Origin: Mytilus trossulus
Taxonomy: Eukaryota > Mollusca > Bivalvia > Mytilida > Mytilidae
Length of the DNA: 64,000 nucleotides
Direction of reading: 5' to 3'
NCBI RefSeq assembly: GCF_036588685.1
Contig: NC_086382.1
Span: 71,273,999 to 71,337,998 of the forward strand
The notes beneath the pieces were generated by a model. It did not search any database. It was not told the origin of the DNA and saw only the letters and a list, made by a program, of their open reading frames with translations. Positions 1 through 13,400 of this stretch are shown piece by piece; position 1 is the stretch's first letter; every line of letters starts with the position of its first letter. A program made the position numbers and the translations under genes.

Positions 1-861
1 AACTTATCAGAACCTACATTTATGTTAGCCTTCAGAAGATTCGCAAGCAGGAGATCCTTACCGAAGTTACTAATATCTGACAATGCACTAACTTTTGAAG
101 CAGCCAGTCGAGAAATCAAACATCTTACAAACTCAAATCTAGTGCGCGAAAGTCTAAGCTCTACAGGAACAAATTGGAAATTTATTACAAAGAAAGCTCC
201 GTGGTTTGGTGGTTTCTATGAACGGTTGATTGGGTTAACGAAAATGTGTTTGAAGAAAGTATTAGGAAGTAACTGTGTCGATTTAGAGACTTTACAAACT
301 GTGTTAACAGAGATCGAAGCAACTCTCAATGATAGACCTCTAACGTATGTTTCATCCGATCTTACGGATCCAGAACCACTGACACCATCACATCTTTTGT
401 ATGGTCGAAAAATTACGCGACTTCCGTATCCAGATAGTGAAAACAATGGACATTTTGAACCAATTAACTTTAACAAACGTGTTCAATTACAAAGAGACAT
501 TCTAAACCACTTTCAACAGCGATGGAAATATGAGTATTTGACCTCATTACGGGAACATCACAGAAGTGTAGGAAATAACGAACAATCGATAGCTATTGGT
601 GATGTTGTTCAAATACATGACGAAACTTTAAGAAATTCATGGAAACTCGCCGTTGTCGAAGAACTCGTAAAAGGAGAGGATAATCTTATCAGAACTGTAA
701 AACTTCGCACTAAAAACGGAACCACCAACCGCCCAATCACGAAATTATACCCAATCGAAGTGAACTGTATTGAATCTGAACCGGAGGATGTTACACGACC
801 CAAGATGTTCCGTCAGGCGAAGTCAGATGCTGTACAAAAGATTCACGAGTGGACAAAATAA
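1..861 (+). CDS. BEL/Pao-type retrotransposon pol, C-terminal integrase part (5' truncated by window)
   Basis: The frame is already open at base 1, so this is the end of a longer polyprotein; the first ATG at 22 is probably not a real start. Counting from that Met, D20 in a SDNA motif and E67 in GGFYER fit the second Asp and the Glu of the integrase D,D-E catalytic triad; the first Asp lies outside the window. Residues about 105-130 (DRPLTY..PLTPSHLLYGR) and 200-245 (W.LAVVEELVKG) match the conserved tail that follows the integrase core in BEL/Pao elements. No internal stop interrupts the part that is visible. It inserts element cDNA into the host genome. Family assignment is from motif recognition; whether the whole element is intact cannot be judged here. 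Confidence 0.85.
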   Translation, partial: NLSEPTFMLAFRRFASRRSLPKLLISDNALTFEAASREIKHLTNSNLVRESLSSTGTNWKFITKKAPWFGGFYERLIGLTKMCLKKVLGSNCVDLETLQTVLTEIEATLNDRPLTYVSSDLTDPEPLTPSHLLYGRKITRLPYPDSENNGHFEPINFNKRVQLQRDILNHFQQRWKYEYLTSLREHHRSVGNNEQSIAIGDVVQIHDETLRNSWKLAVVEELVKGEDNLIRTVKLRTKNGTTNRPITKLYPIEVNCIESEPEDVTRPKMFRQAKSDAVQKIHEWTK

Positions 862-1140
862 CTTTTCAAATTATGATCGAAATAGACTGTTCAAATTCAA
901 AGTGATTAATTCTTTCTTTTATGATACATAGACTTTAAAGTTAAGTGATGAATTATGATATATGTCTTCAATTTAGTCAAATTTTCATTTCATTTCTATT
1001 TATATTTCACTTTCGGCGCCCGGAGTGTCAAAGATTCACGACCTTGTTCAAACGTACCCAACGTTACTATTGTTGACGTAACGTTATTGTAACGCAAACT
1101 TGTATGGGATCTGAATTATAGAATTGAAAGCAACACAACG
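862..1140 (+). other. 3' flank of the BEL/Pao element, possible LTR
   Basis: This gene-free stretch follows the pol stop codon. An AT-rich part leads to a GC-richer block at about 1013-1130 (CGGCGCCCGGAGTG, then TTGACGTAACG). That change of composition is what a 3' LTR start could look like, but without the 5' LTR I cannot set its borders. A similar short motif (CGGCGCTCGGAGT) occurs at about 45229. Confidence 0.3.
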
Positions 1141-3120
1141 TCTTTTTATTGCCTACAAAAGCGAAGTACTAACCCTAGCATCATAGCATCTTACATAGCC
1201 TGCTCTATAATGAAAGTTGAAGATGAGAGAAAAAAAACTTATTTTTGTCTGGCCTACAAGGAAAGTTGTGTGTGGGAGGGGGGGGGGGGGGGGGACATAA
1301 GCATTCAGATTTTGTCTTGCATACAGAGAAAGTTGTGGAGGGGAGATAATAAGCATTCAGTTTTTGTCTGTCCTATAATGAAAGTTGGGAAGTGGAGACA
1401 TAATTATTCAATTTTTTTGCTGGGCCAATAACGAAAGTTGTGGAGGGGAGACATATATGCATTCAGTTTTATTTTTTGCCAGACCTATAATGAAAGTTGT
1501 GGAGGGGAGACATAAGCATTCAGTTTTCGTATGGCCTACAAGGAAAGTTGTGAATTGGAGATTTAAGCAGTCAGTTTTTGTCTTGCATACATAGAAAGAC
1601 GTGGATGGGAAACATAACAATTTTGTTTTTTACTGACATACAATGAAAGAAATGGAGGCGAGAAATGAGCATTTTTTTTTTTTGCCTGACCTATAATGCA
1701 GTTGTGGAGGGGAAACATAAGAATTCAGTTTTTGTCTGTCATACAATGAAAGTTGTGGAGAGGAGTTATAACATTCAGTTTTTGTCTGGCCTACAATGAA
1801 TTGGGTGGGGGAGACATAATCATTCATTTTTTGCATGGCCTATAATGAAAGTTGTAGAGGTAAGGCATAAGCATTCAGATTTTGTCTGGCGCCTACAATG
1901 AAAGTGATACAGGCGAGAAATAAGCATTTTGTTATTGCCTGTCCTCAGTACAATAAAAGTTATTTGGGCGAGAGATAAGCATTCTGTTTTTGTCTGGCAG
2001 GCATAAGCATTCAGATTTTGTCTGGCCTACAATGAAAGTGATACAGGCGAGAAATAAGCATTCTGTTATTGCCTGGCCTCAGTACAATGAAAGTTATTGG
2101 GGCGAGAAATAAGCATTCTTTTTTTTTCTGGCCTAAGTACAATTAAAGTTATTGGAGTGAGAAGTAAGCATTCTGTTGTTGTCTGACCAATAAAGAAAGT
2201 TGTTGAGGTTAGACATAAACATTCTGTTTTTGTCTGTCATACAATGAAAGTTGTGCAGAGGAGTTATAACATTCAGTTTTTGTCTGGCCTACAATGAATT
2301 GTGTGGGGGGAGACTTAATCATTCATTTTTTGCATGGCCTATAATGAAAGTCGTAGAGGTAAGGCATAAGCATTTAGATTTTGTCTGGCGCCTACAATGA
2401 AAGTGATACAGGCGAGAAATAAGCATTTTGTTATTGCCTGTCCTCAGTACAATAAAAGTTATTTGGGCGAGAAATAAGCATTCTGTTTTTGTCTGGCCTA
2501 CAATGAAAGTGATACAGGCGAGAAATAAGCATTATGTTATTACCTGGCCTCAGTACAATGAAAGTTATTGGGGCGAGAAATAAGCATTCTATTTTTGTCT
2601 GGCCTAAGTACAATGAAAGTTATTGGCGTGAGAAATCAGCATTAAGTTTTTGTCTGGCCTCAGTACAATGAAAATTATTGGGGCGAGAAATAAGCTTTAA
2701 GTTTTTTTTTGTCTGGCTGGTTTTGACTGGCATACAGTTTTTGCTTGTTCTTCAATGAAAGTTGTGGAGGGGATACATAAGCATTCTGTTGTTGTTTGAC
2801 CAATAAAGAAAGTTGTTGAGGTTAGACATAAACATTCTGTTTTTGTCTGGCCTACAGAAAAAGATTTTGAGTGTAGTCATAAGCATTCAGTTTTTGTTTG
2901 GCGTACAATGACAGTTGTGGAGGGAGGCATAAGCATTCCGTTTTTGTCTGGCCTATATAGAACGTTGTAGAGGGGAGACATATACATTCAGGTTTTTTTT
3001 CTTGGCCTGCAATAAAAGTTGTGTAGGCTAGAAGTAGGCATTTTGTTTGGGTTGGCCTACAGATAGATATTGGTGAGAGCCATAAGCATTTGTTTTGCCT
3101 GACCTTGTGAGAAAAGATGT
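1140..3120 (+). repeat. Degenerate minisatellite, unit about 50-55 bp, with higher-order duplication
   Basis: Some 35-40 imperfect units share the pattern TTTTGTCTGGCCTACAATG, then AAAGTTGTGGAGGGGAGACA, then TAAGCATTCAG. A larger block is duplicated: about 1781-1990 recurs at 2280-2490, an offset of about 499 bp. The CCAATAAAGAAAG variant at about 2185 recurs at 2798, an offset of about 613 bp. A run of about 17 G lies near 1278-1294. It begins just after the retrotransposon flank, whose TTTTTATTGCCTACAAAAG resembles the unit. Several short frames open across it are repeat artefacts. Confidence 0.9.
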
Positions 3121-3124
3121 TCCC

Positions 3125-4957
3125 TTGAATCATCAACTAATTACAGAGACAAAGATCAATAGTAATTTCGTCTTCATCTTTTCACCTTGCAACAATGCCT
3201 GCCCATGACAATTTCAGCATCAGTACATTTATCTTATCAAACTTTTGTTTAAGATCTCCGGATCCCATTATTTCCAGTATGTCGAACTGAGGTACTCAGT
3301 TAAAAATGGTAATCTGCAGCTGTTCGTAAAAATCATTCTTGGACTCATCTTCAGCATCATTTGTTTGTTTGTAACACTGTATGATAGAAAGTTGGATTCA
3401 ATCTTGCTGTTACTCGTCAGTCATTGGTTGGGTTCCATTCTAGTAGTGTTTTGTCTATTCATTACGTTTAATTATTACTACACTATTAATATGACTGTTC
3501 TTGTCCAAATTGTAGGATGAAGTTCCCACTATTTGTTCTAATCTTTCCTGAGCCAGTCAAATGACATTCGCCCACACACTAAATGTACAACCTGTAGTGC
3601 TGCCCTTTTTTTATTATCCTGTGTGGTCTTTAGTTTCTATACATGATTCAATCATTTCAGGCTCTTAGGATGGCTAAATGAATTTGTAGTTTTTTGTCCT
3701 GTAAGACTGACTTGTATTTATGTTTCTAGTTTCCACAATAGCCAGTGTTTTCACTAAGAGAAGTAATTCCGCTATTGTTTGAGTCCCCTGTTGAACATAT
3801 AACAAATGGTTATAGTTATTGACCAAACAAGTCGGTATATATATGATTTCATCTGCATCATTTACTGAAAAGAGGTCTGCTAGCATTTACTGGTAATATG
3901 GAAGCTACAGACCTCGTACTCTGTTTCTATATACATGCATGTATTTATATGCATTCAAGATTCAAAACTTGAAATTTCGGCTTGTTTGCCACTGAGTTGA
4001 TAAAATTCACTGGTTTCTTAAAGAAGCAACCACAATGTTATAATAATTTAAAAAAGAAGATGTGGTATGATTGCCAATGAGACAACTATCCACAAAAGAC
4101 CAAAATGACACAAACATTAACAAATATAGGTCACCGTACGGCCTTCAACAATGAGCAAAGCCCATACCGCATAGTCAGCTATAAAATAATAATAGTTACC
4201 TTATTATCAGTTGACTTTGCTTTTTGATTCATTATAAAGTCATGAAAGTATCAAATGTCTAAATTGTAGCCAGAACCGAAATTTAATCATATAAAGGTTA
4301 GACTACACAATAAAGCAATGGTTACTTTCCAGGTATAATATTATCTTAATCAATTCCACGTGCAAATACTTATAATAGACTTCATAATATATGTAATGCT
4401 ATATTGGTAAAATCAGTCGTACTCTTTTAAGTGAAAAGAAGCAAAATTAAATATTTGAAGAAAAAAAATATCAACTCGGAAAATTAGGCGCATGTGAGCG
4501 TTTATTTATTTGCGCGTATAGGGACCGTCTCAAAGACAAAAATATTCCGGTGATATTCAATGAAAATGCTGATTGGTCTTTCAGGATTTCAGATAATCGC
4601 GATAATCGATGAGTATAGGAATTCCTTATGATATAATGTGGTTTGTACATATATGGTATAACACATTTTGATATGGAAAATATATGAAGTACTGTATAAT
4701 TTGTATAGATCTATATAATATATTAGATATGGGATTAAAAATATAAAACACAGGAAGCATTATAATCTCATGTTGCTAAATTGAACATTGAATAATCATA
4801 TAAACTGTCGTTTATCTTTTGTTCAAATAGCAGCTCCAATTTTAATTCATATAACGAAAAACGAATAACGAATACAAGTTATACGGCAAACATTAATTTA
4901 GCAAGTTTTCCAAACATTTGACTTCCGGTTAGATCGTTCCTTGGAGACGAAAACAAC
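3125..4957. other. Intergenic region upstream of AK9
   Basis: AT-rich, with no exon I can support. It contains a dispersed mytilid repeat at 4045-4190. The last 60 bases before the AK9 ATG hold the presumed 5' UTR (ACTTCCGG at 4921 resembles an ETS site, typical of TATA-less housekeeping promoters). A 91-codon frame at 3245-3520 with two hydrophobic stretches has no other support. Confidence 0.5.
4045..4190 (+). repeat. Dispersed mytilid repeat, family A
   Basis: The consensus runs GGTATGATTGCCAATGAGAC, then AACTNTCCACAAGAGACCAA, then ATGACACAGAAATTAACAAC, then TATAGGTCACCGTACGGCCT, then TCAACAATGAGCAAAGCCCA. This is the longest copy in the window. The family recurs at 11262, 36674, 37509, 39323, 41610 and 29845, on both strands. 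Confidence 0.85.
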
Positions 4958-7900
4958 ATGGCGGATCCCACAATGGTAACATTTAAAAAATGCAAAATGA
5001 CTTATGTTCTAATCAAATTCAGGCTTATTATCGACATAGACATTGGCAAATAATGACACAATTTAAAGAAAAATGCATTCTCCATTGAATAGATTATGGG
5101 ACGTAGATGACACCAAAGAAATACAATACACATGTTGACATTTTAAGAATAACAACAATTGTTTATTTTTTAAGCAAACCATGAAACGAAGACATGAAAA
5201 GCGAGTCGTCTGTTTATTTATACAACGAGTTTTCTTCCATCTATTTGATGAGATATGTTGTATATCTGAAAGAGAGCTCGGCATGCTCAGTCATATTCAA
5301 AACATAAAAAAGGCTTTACCTTCATTAAGTAGCGCTACATAAAGTTTAGTCCGAGATTACTCTAACGTCCAACAGCTGTACTGCCAGACAAGCTGGGGCC
5401 GTGGGAAGTCAGAGCTTGTCCCATATAAAAAAGTGGATATTTGCCCACCCAAAATAGATGTGCTGCTTCCTCACTTTTGGTGCCAACTGACTGCCTTGGA
5501 ATTATATAAATCAGGCATCTATCTCTGCATTTTTCATTTATCTCTCCATTTATGTAAGTTTCACCTACCTGCCAACCTTTTTTTTTTTCGATATTTGTAC
5601 AGTTTTCACAGAGACTTATCAATTTCAGCATTTTGACTACATAAAGTTGTCTTGTATTGTATTTTTGTATAGAATATGTTATTGTTAGTAATTATTTTGA
5701 TTTAAAGTATGTAAAAATCCTTTACCTTGATTAAGTAGCGCTATGTAAAGTCGTCTTGTATTGCATTTTTGTATAGATTATGTTAGTTATAATTTTGATA
5801 TAAAGTTTGTTTAAATCCCAGGTCCCTCTAATCATTGAAAGAATCATTAAAAATCAAGTAATTCATTATTAAGATTAAAAAGACGTAAATTCATTGCAAT
5901 TTTGGATTCTTTAGTATACATCACTTGAACAATGCTGAAATTTGCTTTTATCATGGCCCCACTTATAATAAACTGTAGGTATAACGTTCAATAACACCAT
6001 TACTCTTACAAAGCTCTTGTTTAACCATGAGAAAATCAGAAGCCATAAATGGGAAAAGACTATATCAAACTGGCATGCAAATATCAGAAATTAAGGTGGT
6101 ATTTTGGGAAAGTTTAAACAGCATTAAACCAACAATCATTCAAAATTCTTCTGGTTAAAACATGCAATACAAATATCCTATATCATGAATACAGTTACAA
6201 AAAGTTGAAAGAAAAAATATGTACAGAAACCACCAAAAAATGTAAAAAGGTAATTATTTCTGAACAATCATTCCCTTCTTTATTTTATTATTTTTGCTAA
6301 AATACTGAAACAAATATATTCAACGTATGTAACATTGATGCCAAATTAACTACATCAGGTGCCAATTTTTGACCAGTTGCCAATTTGACTATCCCAGTGT
6401 GCCGATTTGACCAGATGCCGATTTAAACAGACCTGTGCCGATTTGACTGGAATTAAAAAAATGCTGCAATCGCTGCAGTTTCACTTGTTGAATATTTAAT
6501 TTACTTTTGAAAATGAAAACTTTGTCCGCATATATACATTGTAAGTATAATAATATAAGAATTTGTTGTTTTAGGCCACAAAGGAAGGCCAGGGTGAAAA
6601 ACCTATAATGTTACGTGCAGTAAGTGTGTCAGAACCAGGGAGCAAGACACCATTTGAGCTTCCAGAGGATCTTATAAAAAATACAGAACTGGAGATGGAT
6701 CCTTATAATGAAAATGAGGTGAGATTATAGTAGTCAATCACAACACAGTAATATCAAATTGCTACAGGCAAAATATATTTAGGACTTAATACTTTAAATG
6801 TGAATTAAAAATACAAGTTACTTTTTTATTATGTCATAGAAGCTGCACTGAGTCACTGCAAAAACTGTAAGAGCTAAGGTTAAAAGCTAGCACCAAACAG
6901 ACTATAATTCTCACCTCATTAACATACATTTTTACATGTACAAATGTATATTTGCAACACATTTTAAACAGTCATAGACCAATCAACAGTTCTATTGTTT
7001 ATTTTTTTGATTTATAGTGAATGGTATATATGCAATGTTTAATCCATTGGATGTGATTGTTCTGAAACTTGTTAGATATACACACTTATACTACTACATG
7101 TAATGCATTTAAATGTAGTTGGGTTTATATATGATCATAAATGAAAATACTATAGATATATATATTATCAATATTATAAACAATGAAATAAAATATATAT
7201 ATCTTAATTTGCAGACTGCATTAAGGTTTCTACATTCCAAGCCAACCTGTTTTATTGTGATTGGTAAACCAGGAGCTGGGAAGACCAGCCTTGTAAGACG
7301 TTTAGCAGCAGAGTGGAAATGTGAACTAATAAATCGTAAGTTTTGTGACAACTATTTCATCTGAACTTTTTCAATATGCATGTTTTTATTATCAATAATG
7401 TCAGAGTTTACATATGGTTCTAGTTTTAAAAATCAATGAAAAGGTAACTTGATAGATTTTGCATCATACATACGTACTGTATATAAATGACATCTGATTT
7501 GAGGCATGCTTTAGTGAATAGGTTTTATGAATGACTTGTGTGTTTTTTTAAAGAAAATATATATATAATTTAAAAGTAATAAGCAACTTGTTACATGTAC
7601 AAATGTACATGTATATTTGATTCATATTTTTGATATTCTTTGATTAGGACTCAGAAACAGTATTACTGTATGGTTGATTATAAATAAAAAAGAATTGGTT
7701 GGGTCAGAATTTTTAGGGTTGATTATAAGTTAAAGAGAAATCAATTTGTATTCTAATGTTTGCCATACAACATTTTTAAATTAATAAAATAGATGAATCA
7801 ACAGCTATGAAAAAGAAGTATGTTTTAAAAATGATTGGTATTTCAACTTGGGTCAAAAATAAAAAATATAAAGTCCCAACCACAATTTGAAATTTTGAAA

Positions 7901-10445
7901 AAAACAAAAAAATGTTTTATTAATCTTGATTTTTTTTTTTGATTTTTTCAGCTACTGAAATTATACTAAGAGCAATTGAAATGGAAACAGAGTCTGGTAA
8001 AAAGTGTGCAGAAATATTAAACCGTGGTGAAGCAGTGTCGGAGGATATGGTTATAAAAATGATAGAAGAGAAAGTTAACTCCCCTGAAGTAGCACATCAC
8101 GGTGAGAACTGGTTCCATTATAAAATATACCTCACTCAAGGAAGGGTAGGGGCTAAGAAAATGGAGTTATCACCTGCAGTAGAAGTAGTTGAACATTTTT
8201 CTCATGTATTGTAATAATAACCATGCTTTTCTGACTGAGTTTCAAAAAGATATTTTAAAGGGAACACCCTTAACAGAGTTTGCTGGATATTGACAGCATT
8301 TCCAATAGTTTAAAAATTTTAAGTGTAACAACAGATTTTAGTTATTTGCCTTTTTTCCCCTTCAGGATAGTAAAAGGCTACAGAGTTCAAAAATACAGGA
8401 TTAATCTGACCAATGCTAATTAATCACATACATAGGTTTTCTTGTAATAATATTTGAGAGAAATCCACCAATGATAACTGTTTCTTACTAAAATGAAAGG
8501 GAAAAACAAGATATTAATAGTATATATTTTTGTTTTTCAGGTTATGTTTTAGATGATTTCCCATCTCTGTCAGAAGATAATATGAGTATAAAGGATCAGC
8601 TAGAACTTATAAAGAACTGGAAACTTAAACCAGATTTCATAATTAATATTAAAGTGAGTATGAACTTGATAAGTAGACTTTGACAAATAACATGTTGATG
8701 ACAAATTGTTCATTGTTTCTGTTTATCTGTTCACTTCGTGAAGACTCTTGTCTAATAGGTTAACTATTGTATAGACATGTCTATTGTCTAAGACTGTATG
8801 TTGCTGTCTATCATGGCTAGATGTCTTTTTGTTATTTTGTCCTTAGATTAATATTGCAGTACATATTCCCCTCATCTCTTTTTATGTTCTCTTCATTTAA
8901 TTTTGTTGAACTTCATTTGGCTTCAGGAATTAAAGTGATGTTATAATGATATACATGTCTAAACTACACTGTTATTATTCATTTTGTTCATGTTTATAAA
9001 ATAAATCAATATTACGTAAACTTTAATTTTCACAGATACCAGATAAAGATCTAGAAGAGAGAAGAACTGGTCAGAAGGTTGACCCTTTAACTGGTATAAC
9101 TTACATAAAGGAAGTGTATGCACCTGAAAAACCAACTAAACAGGTAATTATATTTTTAAAGTGGACTTCTCATTATATAAATCAAAATTTCAAGTATAAT
9201 AGAGAATGTGAAAGTAAATAGATACATATCGTAGAATGACCTTTTAAAGTTCTGTAGTTTTGTATCAAAATTTGTATTAGTACTATTGTTAAGTAATGGC
9301 TAGTCAGTACAAATTATATTATTTTTATTGAATTGTCATTTTGTAATTGGAAATACCTTTTAATTACAGCCTACCACCGAGGAAGAAGGAGAAGAAGAAG
9401 AGGAGGAGGCAGAGGAAGAAGAAGAGGCTGGTTTGGAGGTAAGGAGTAAAATAAACAGGGTACCAGGATAGAAAAGGGGAGATAAATTACCTTAAAAAAG
9501 CTCAAACATTCTTCTAGTTAGGATACAGAAGAAACTTGGTAGTTTTTTTTTAACTACAAATCAACTGACATGCCAAATTTCCAATAGTCTTTGAAAGGTA
9601 TATTGTTATTACTATTATCAGCATTTCTTACATGCGTCTTTAAGATTTATTATACTTTGTGTTTATTCATTTCAAATGATTTTAATAGATGAAAAGATAA
9701 TTATATAGGCATGCATTGTAAAAAGCTTTTTTGTTTGTTTTTGATTTTTGGAGATTACAATCATTTAAACAGCAAAATCCATTAACATTTGTATTCTAAA
9801 TGATAGGAAGAAGAGATGGTTGAAGAACTGCCTCCAGAGACATTAGAGAGACTTGTACGAAGACCAGAAGATCTTCCCAATAAAGTGGGGGATAATATAC
9901 GCAAATATAAAACTAACATGCTAAGATTACTAGAGGTAAGTCAATAATTAAAAAATACATTTTGAAATTGTATATGGTATAAGGGAAGAGAGTCAAAGCT
10001 AAACTGTCATAGATATCAGGCTTAAAATTTTGTTTGCCCACATGAGTTTTGTCTTCAAAAGACGGTGGCACTCAATTCAAGAAAGTTTAAAATTATGTAC
10101 AAAGTTTAAGAGCATTGACAACTCATATTTCAACAGACTCTGCTAATTTCATAAATAAGTACATGTTCAGTTATTTGCAGTAGATTTTGTAATTATTGGT
10201 AAACAAAAGAGAATATATGATGCATAGATTTTTAAGTAGTATTTGAAATAAGCAAATAGGAGTATTTATAGCAATTATATTAAAATGAAGTATTAAAATA
10301 GAATTGGGTTATATATAGACAGTATCAGTTATTGTATGTTTGACTAAGTACTATGTGTTTTGTGTTTTAGGATTACATGGCAGACCATGATCAGCAGTTT
10401 CTGATTGAGATGGATGGAAATCAATCACAGACAGTTCTATTCAAA
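4958..10445 (+). other. AK9: AK9 exons 1-9: first kinase domain
   Basis: Coding exons: 4958-4975, 6575-6718, 7215-7335, 7952-8101, 8541-8653, 9036-9143, 9370-9438, 9807-9935, 10371-10445. Phases join cleanly (0,0,1,1,0,0,0,0). Exon 1 codes only MADPTM. Exon 3 carries the first P-loop, exon 4 the ETESG...NSPEV segment shared with vertebrate AK9, and exon 5 YVLDDFP. Exons 7-8 code an acidic run in place of, or next to, the lid. All donors are GT and all acceptors AG. Confidence 0.9.
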
Positions 10446-13400
10446 GTATGTAGGAAGTATCAGAACTTTTAGTCAAACATTTTGCAATTTACAAATCACT
10501 TGTTTTCATGTCATGATAACCTTCTTAAGAAATGTGAAGACCCAATGAAACACATTTGTTACATGACTTAATTACTAATCTTTCAAGAGTTTTTTTTATC
10601 TTTAAAAGACGAAGAAAATTGTAATCCACGAATGAAGATACTTTGAAGTTTTAATTTTATATCCTTTCAACTTGTTTATAATAAAAAGTGTAAAATTTTA
10701 AATTGTCAAGGGAAAACCATGAATTTGTAACTTTAAAGTTAGAATTGCCATTCTTTGACAGATGGTGATCCTTACATGAAAACTTAAAATGCTATTATGT
10801 TAAAGTATGATTCACAATTTTTTTTCAATAATTTTTAGCAATTAATGACACGGTTGAATTGTTTTGTGTTGAGACCAGCCGCTGTTCCAATGAGACTGAT
10901 TGACCCTGACGAGGAAGATGTCCCAGAGGACATAGAGGCTGATGAGTTAATGAGACTTCTTGGTCCAAAGAGAATGGTAGCTCCTAGATTCAGGTGGCGT
11001 CGCAGTAGATGGATGAAGAATTGTCCAGTTGCCTTACATGATGGAAATATTATACCAGGAAAACCAGAATTTTGTGTCAGGTATAGTGCAATGCTTAAAT
11101 CTAGATATCTCTGTAATCTTGCCTTTTATAGCATTATATTAGATTGTTCTCTCATATGTTATTTATCTGTTTTATTTCTTCTATTGTTTTATACCTGTGT
11201 TTAGGTCATTTACCAAAACCTTAGAATTTGTGCTGATTGTTGACTTCTCTCTTGTGTATATAAAAAAGAAGATTTGGTATTATTGGCAATGAAACAACTC
11301 TTCACAAGAGACTAAATGACTCTCAAATTAACAGCTTTAGGGCACCATACGTCTTTCAGTAATGAGCAAAGCCCATGCCATGCACTTACTATGTGTACTG
11401 TTATTTTCAGTAATTTAGGCTATAAACGATAAACAATTTGTTATTTTAGGGTTCACATATCTAGACTAATGATCATTTAGCATCTGTTATAAAATATAAA
11501 TACATGTGAAGGGTTAATATGTTTTATCTGATTGTACAATTATAGGAAAATAAAAGGTATGTTTTGAGACATGTTAAAAGTTACCTTATTTGAATAAATT
11601 GTAATTTTGTGTTTTTACAGTTTCCTGGATAAGATTTACTGTTTGTCAAGTATTGATGCCATATCTAAGTTTATGAAGAATCCACGGCCGTACCTACTGC
11701 CACCCCAGCCACGACCACCATGTAAACTCTCCGTCATGGGACCACCTCTGTCAGGAAAAACTACATTATGTCATCTTCTTGCCACTAAATATGGGGCAAA
11801 GGTTTGTTTATTTTTGTCTATTTCAGATGTTTTGATTAGAATTTTTCAATTCTATATTGTAGTTCAAAGTAATATACATGAGCAACTTGTTTTAAATTCA
11901 TGAAATTTTATCAGCCAATTCTATTTTAAGTATTTTACATTTAATATTTATGTCATATTAATGAAGATGTATCTCAAAGATTCTGAAGTTATGGAGTCAA
12001 TTTTTGGGTCAAAAACATGTTTTAATCATAGTTGAACACTGTTTCTGACTTTCTGTTATAGGTTTTAGATATGGATGCCATAATTCAGCCTCATTTAGAT
12101 GAAGAAAAGAAAAGATTTCTTGAGAAAACTAAAGAGGATGCTACAGAAACTGCTATTACTACTGTAAAACTGAAAATGAAAGAACAAATGGAGGCTGAAC
12201 AAGCTGCTAGAGAAGCTGAAGGTAAACCAATAAGAAATCTTGACACTTTAACCAATAGAATTGTTTTTAACACTTATTTTATGATCATTTAGTTCTAATT
12301 TGGTTTAGAAAAGTTTTAAGTGTACAAATTGTAATGTCCTGTGTCTTGCATGAAACTCAAATATGTTTGTCTGAAAAAACACAGGTCTTGGTTAAAGTAT
12401 TGTTTTGTTTAATGGTAATTGTTAAATAGTTTCACCTTAAAGAAATCAGCCTAATTGTTTTCTAATTATTGTGATTGTGAATAGTTGGTCCTGTACCAGA
12501 AAAACCTAAGCCTAATGTTGTTGGTAGGTAATTTTACCTGTTATTATATTTACCTTGGAGCATGGTATATAGATTTATATATTTAACTTTATTCAGGGAT
12601 ATTAGTTAGGAATTATATTTTTGTAAGGATTTGCTTAAGTATTGGTGTTAGATTATAACGTAAACATTTTGGTATGTGGGTAATAAGTTATATCCAATTT
12701 TATTGATCTTTGCGGCTCTTTTTTGACTATTAATAGCCATAGCAGCAGAAGAGAGAGCTAAAGCAGAAAGAGAGTCGATGACAACATTTACATTAGGTCA
12801 GGAGTTAGCTGACTTTTTGTTTCTATTTTAGTTGTCCTTAGTAACCAGCAAAAATCGTCATTTGTAAAATACTATTCGTTAGTGATTGGTTAGAAGAAAG
12901 CATGAAGAATTCTTGTTATTGAATAATTATGTCTTGAATAAATGACATACAGATGGTTTTTGCTGGTCAACTTCATTCTTTTAATTTTTGGTTATTTGTT
13001 CTGTTATTGTTAGTTATGTGTAGAGAACTTTAGCAAGACATTTCTTAGAATTAGGACATGAATGAAATTAGTGTAGGTATTTGCCACTTGAACTCTTTAC
13101 ATTTGGATTATATTTGAAGTAAAATTTGTTTTTGTTGAAAATCATCTAACTTTTAAAAACATCAGAAATTTCTGAAATACCAATTAGTTTTAGACTTTTA
13201 TCAGAATCAAGATTAAAAGGGTATCTTTGATATGAATATCCTGACTGTTCCTAAAGGTAGTAGAAAAGCAATAGTCATGTAATTTGGGCTGAGTCTGTGT
13301 GTGTTAAAAGCCCAGTCTTTTAACACTGTTTGTAGTCCTACATGTACTGTGTAGATTAACTTGTGTGTATATGTGTTAATTGTGTAATTTTGTGTACAGA

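Noticed and set aside
1153-3136. Several frames of 60-94 codons on both strands
   Set aside because: All lie in the degenerate minisatellite.
3245-3520. 91-codon frame with two hydrophobic stretches
   Set aside because: AT-rich intergenic DNA, no recognisable family, no splice or promoter support.
4934-4948. RFX X-box-like GTTCCTTGGAGAC before the AK9 start
   Set aside because: Right half-site departs from the consensus; not enough to claim ciliary regulation.
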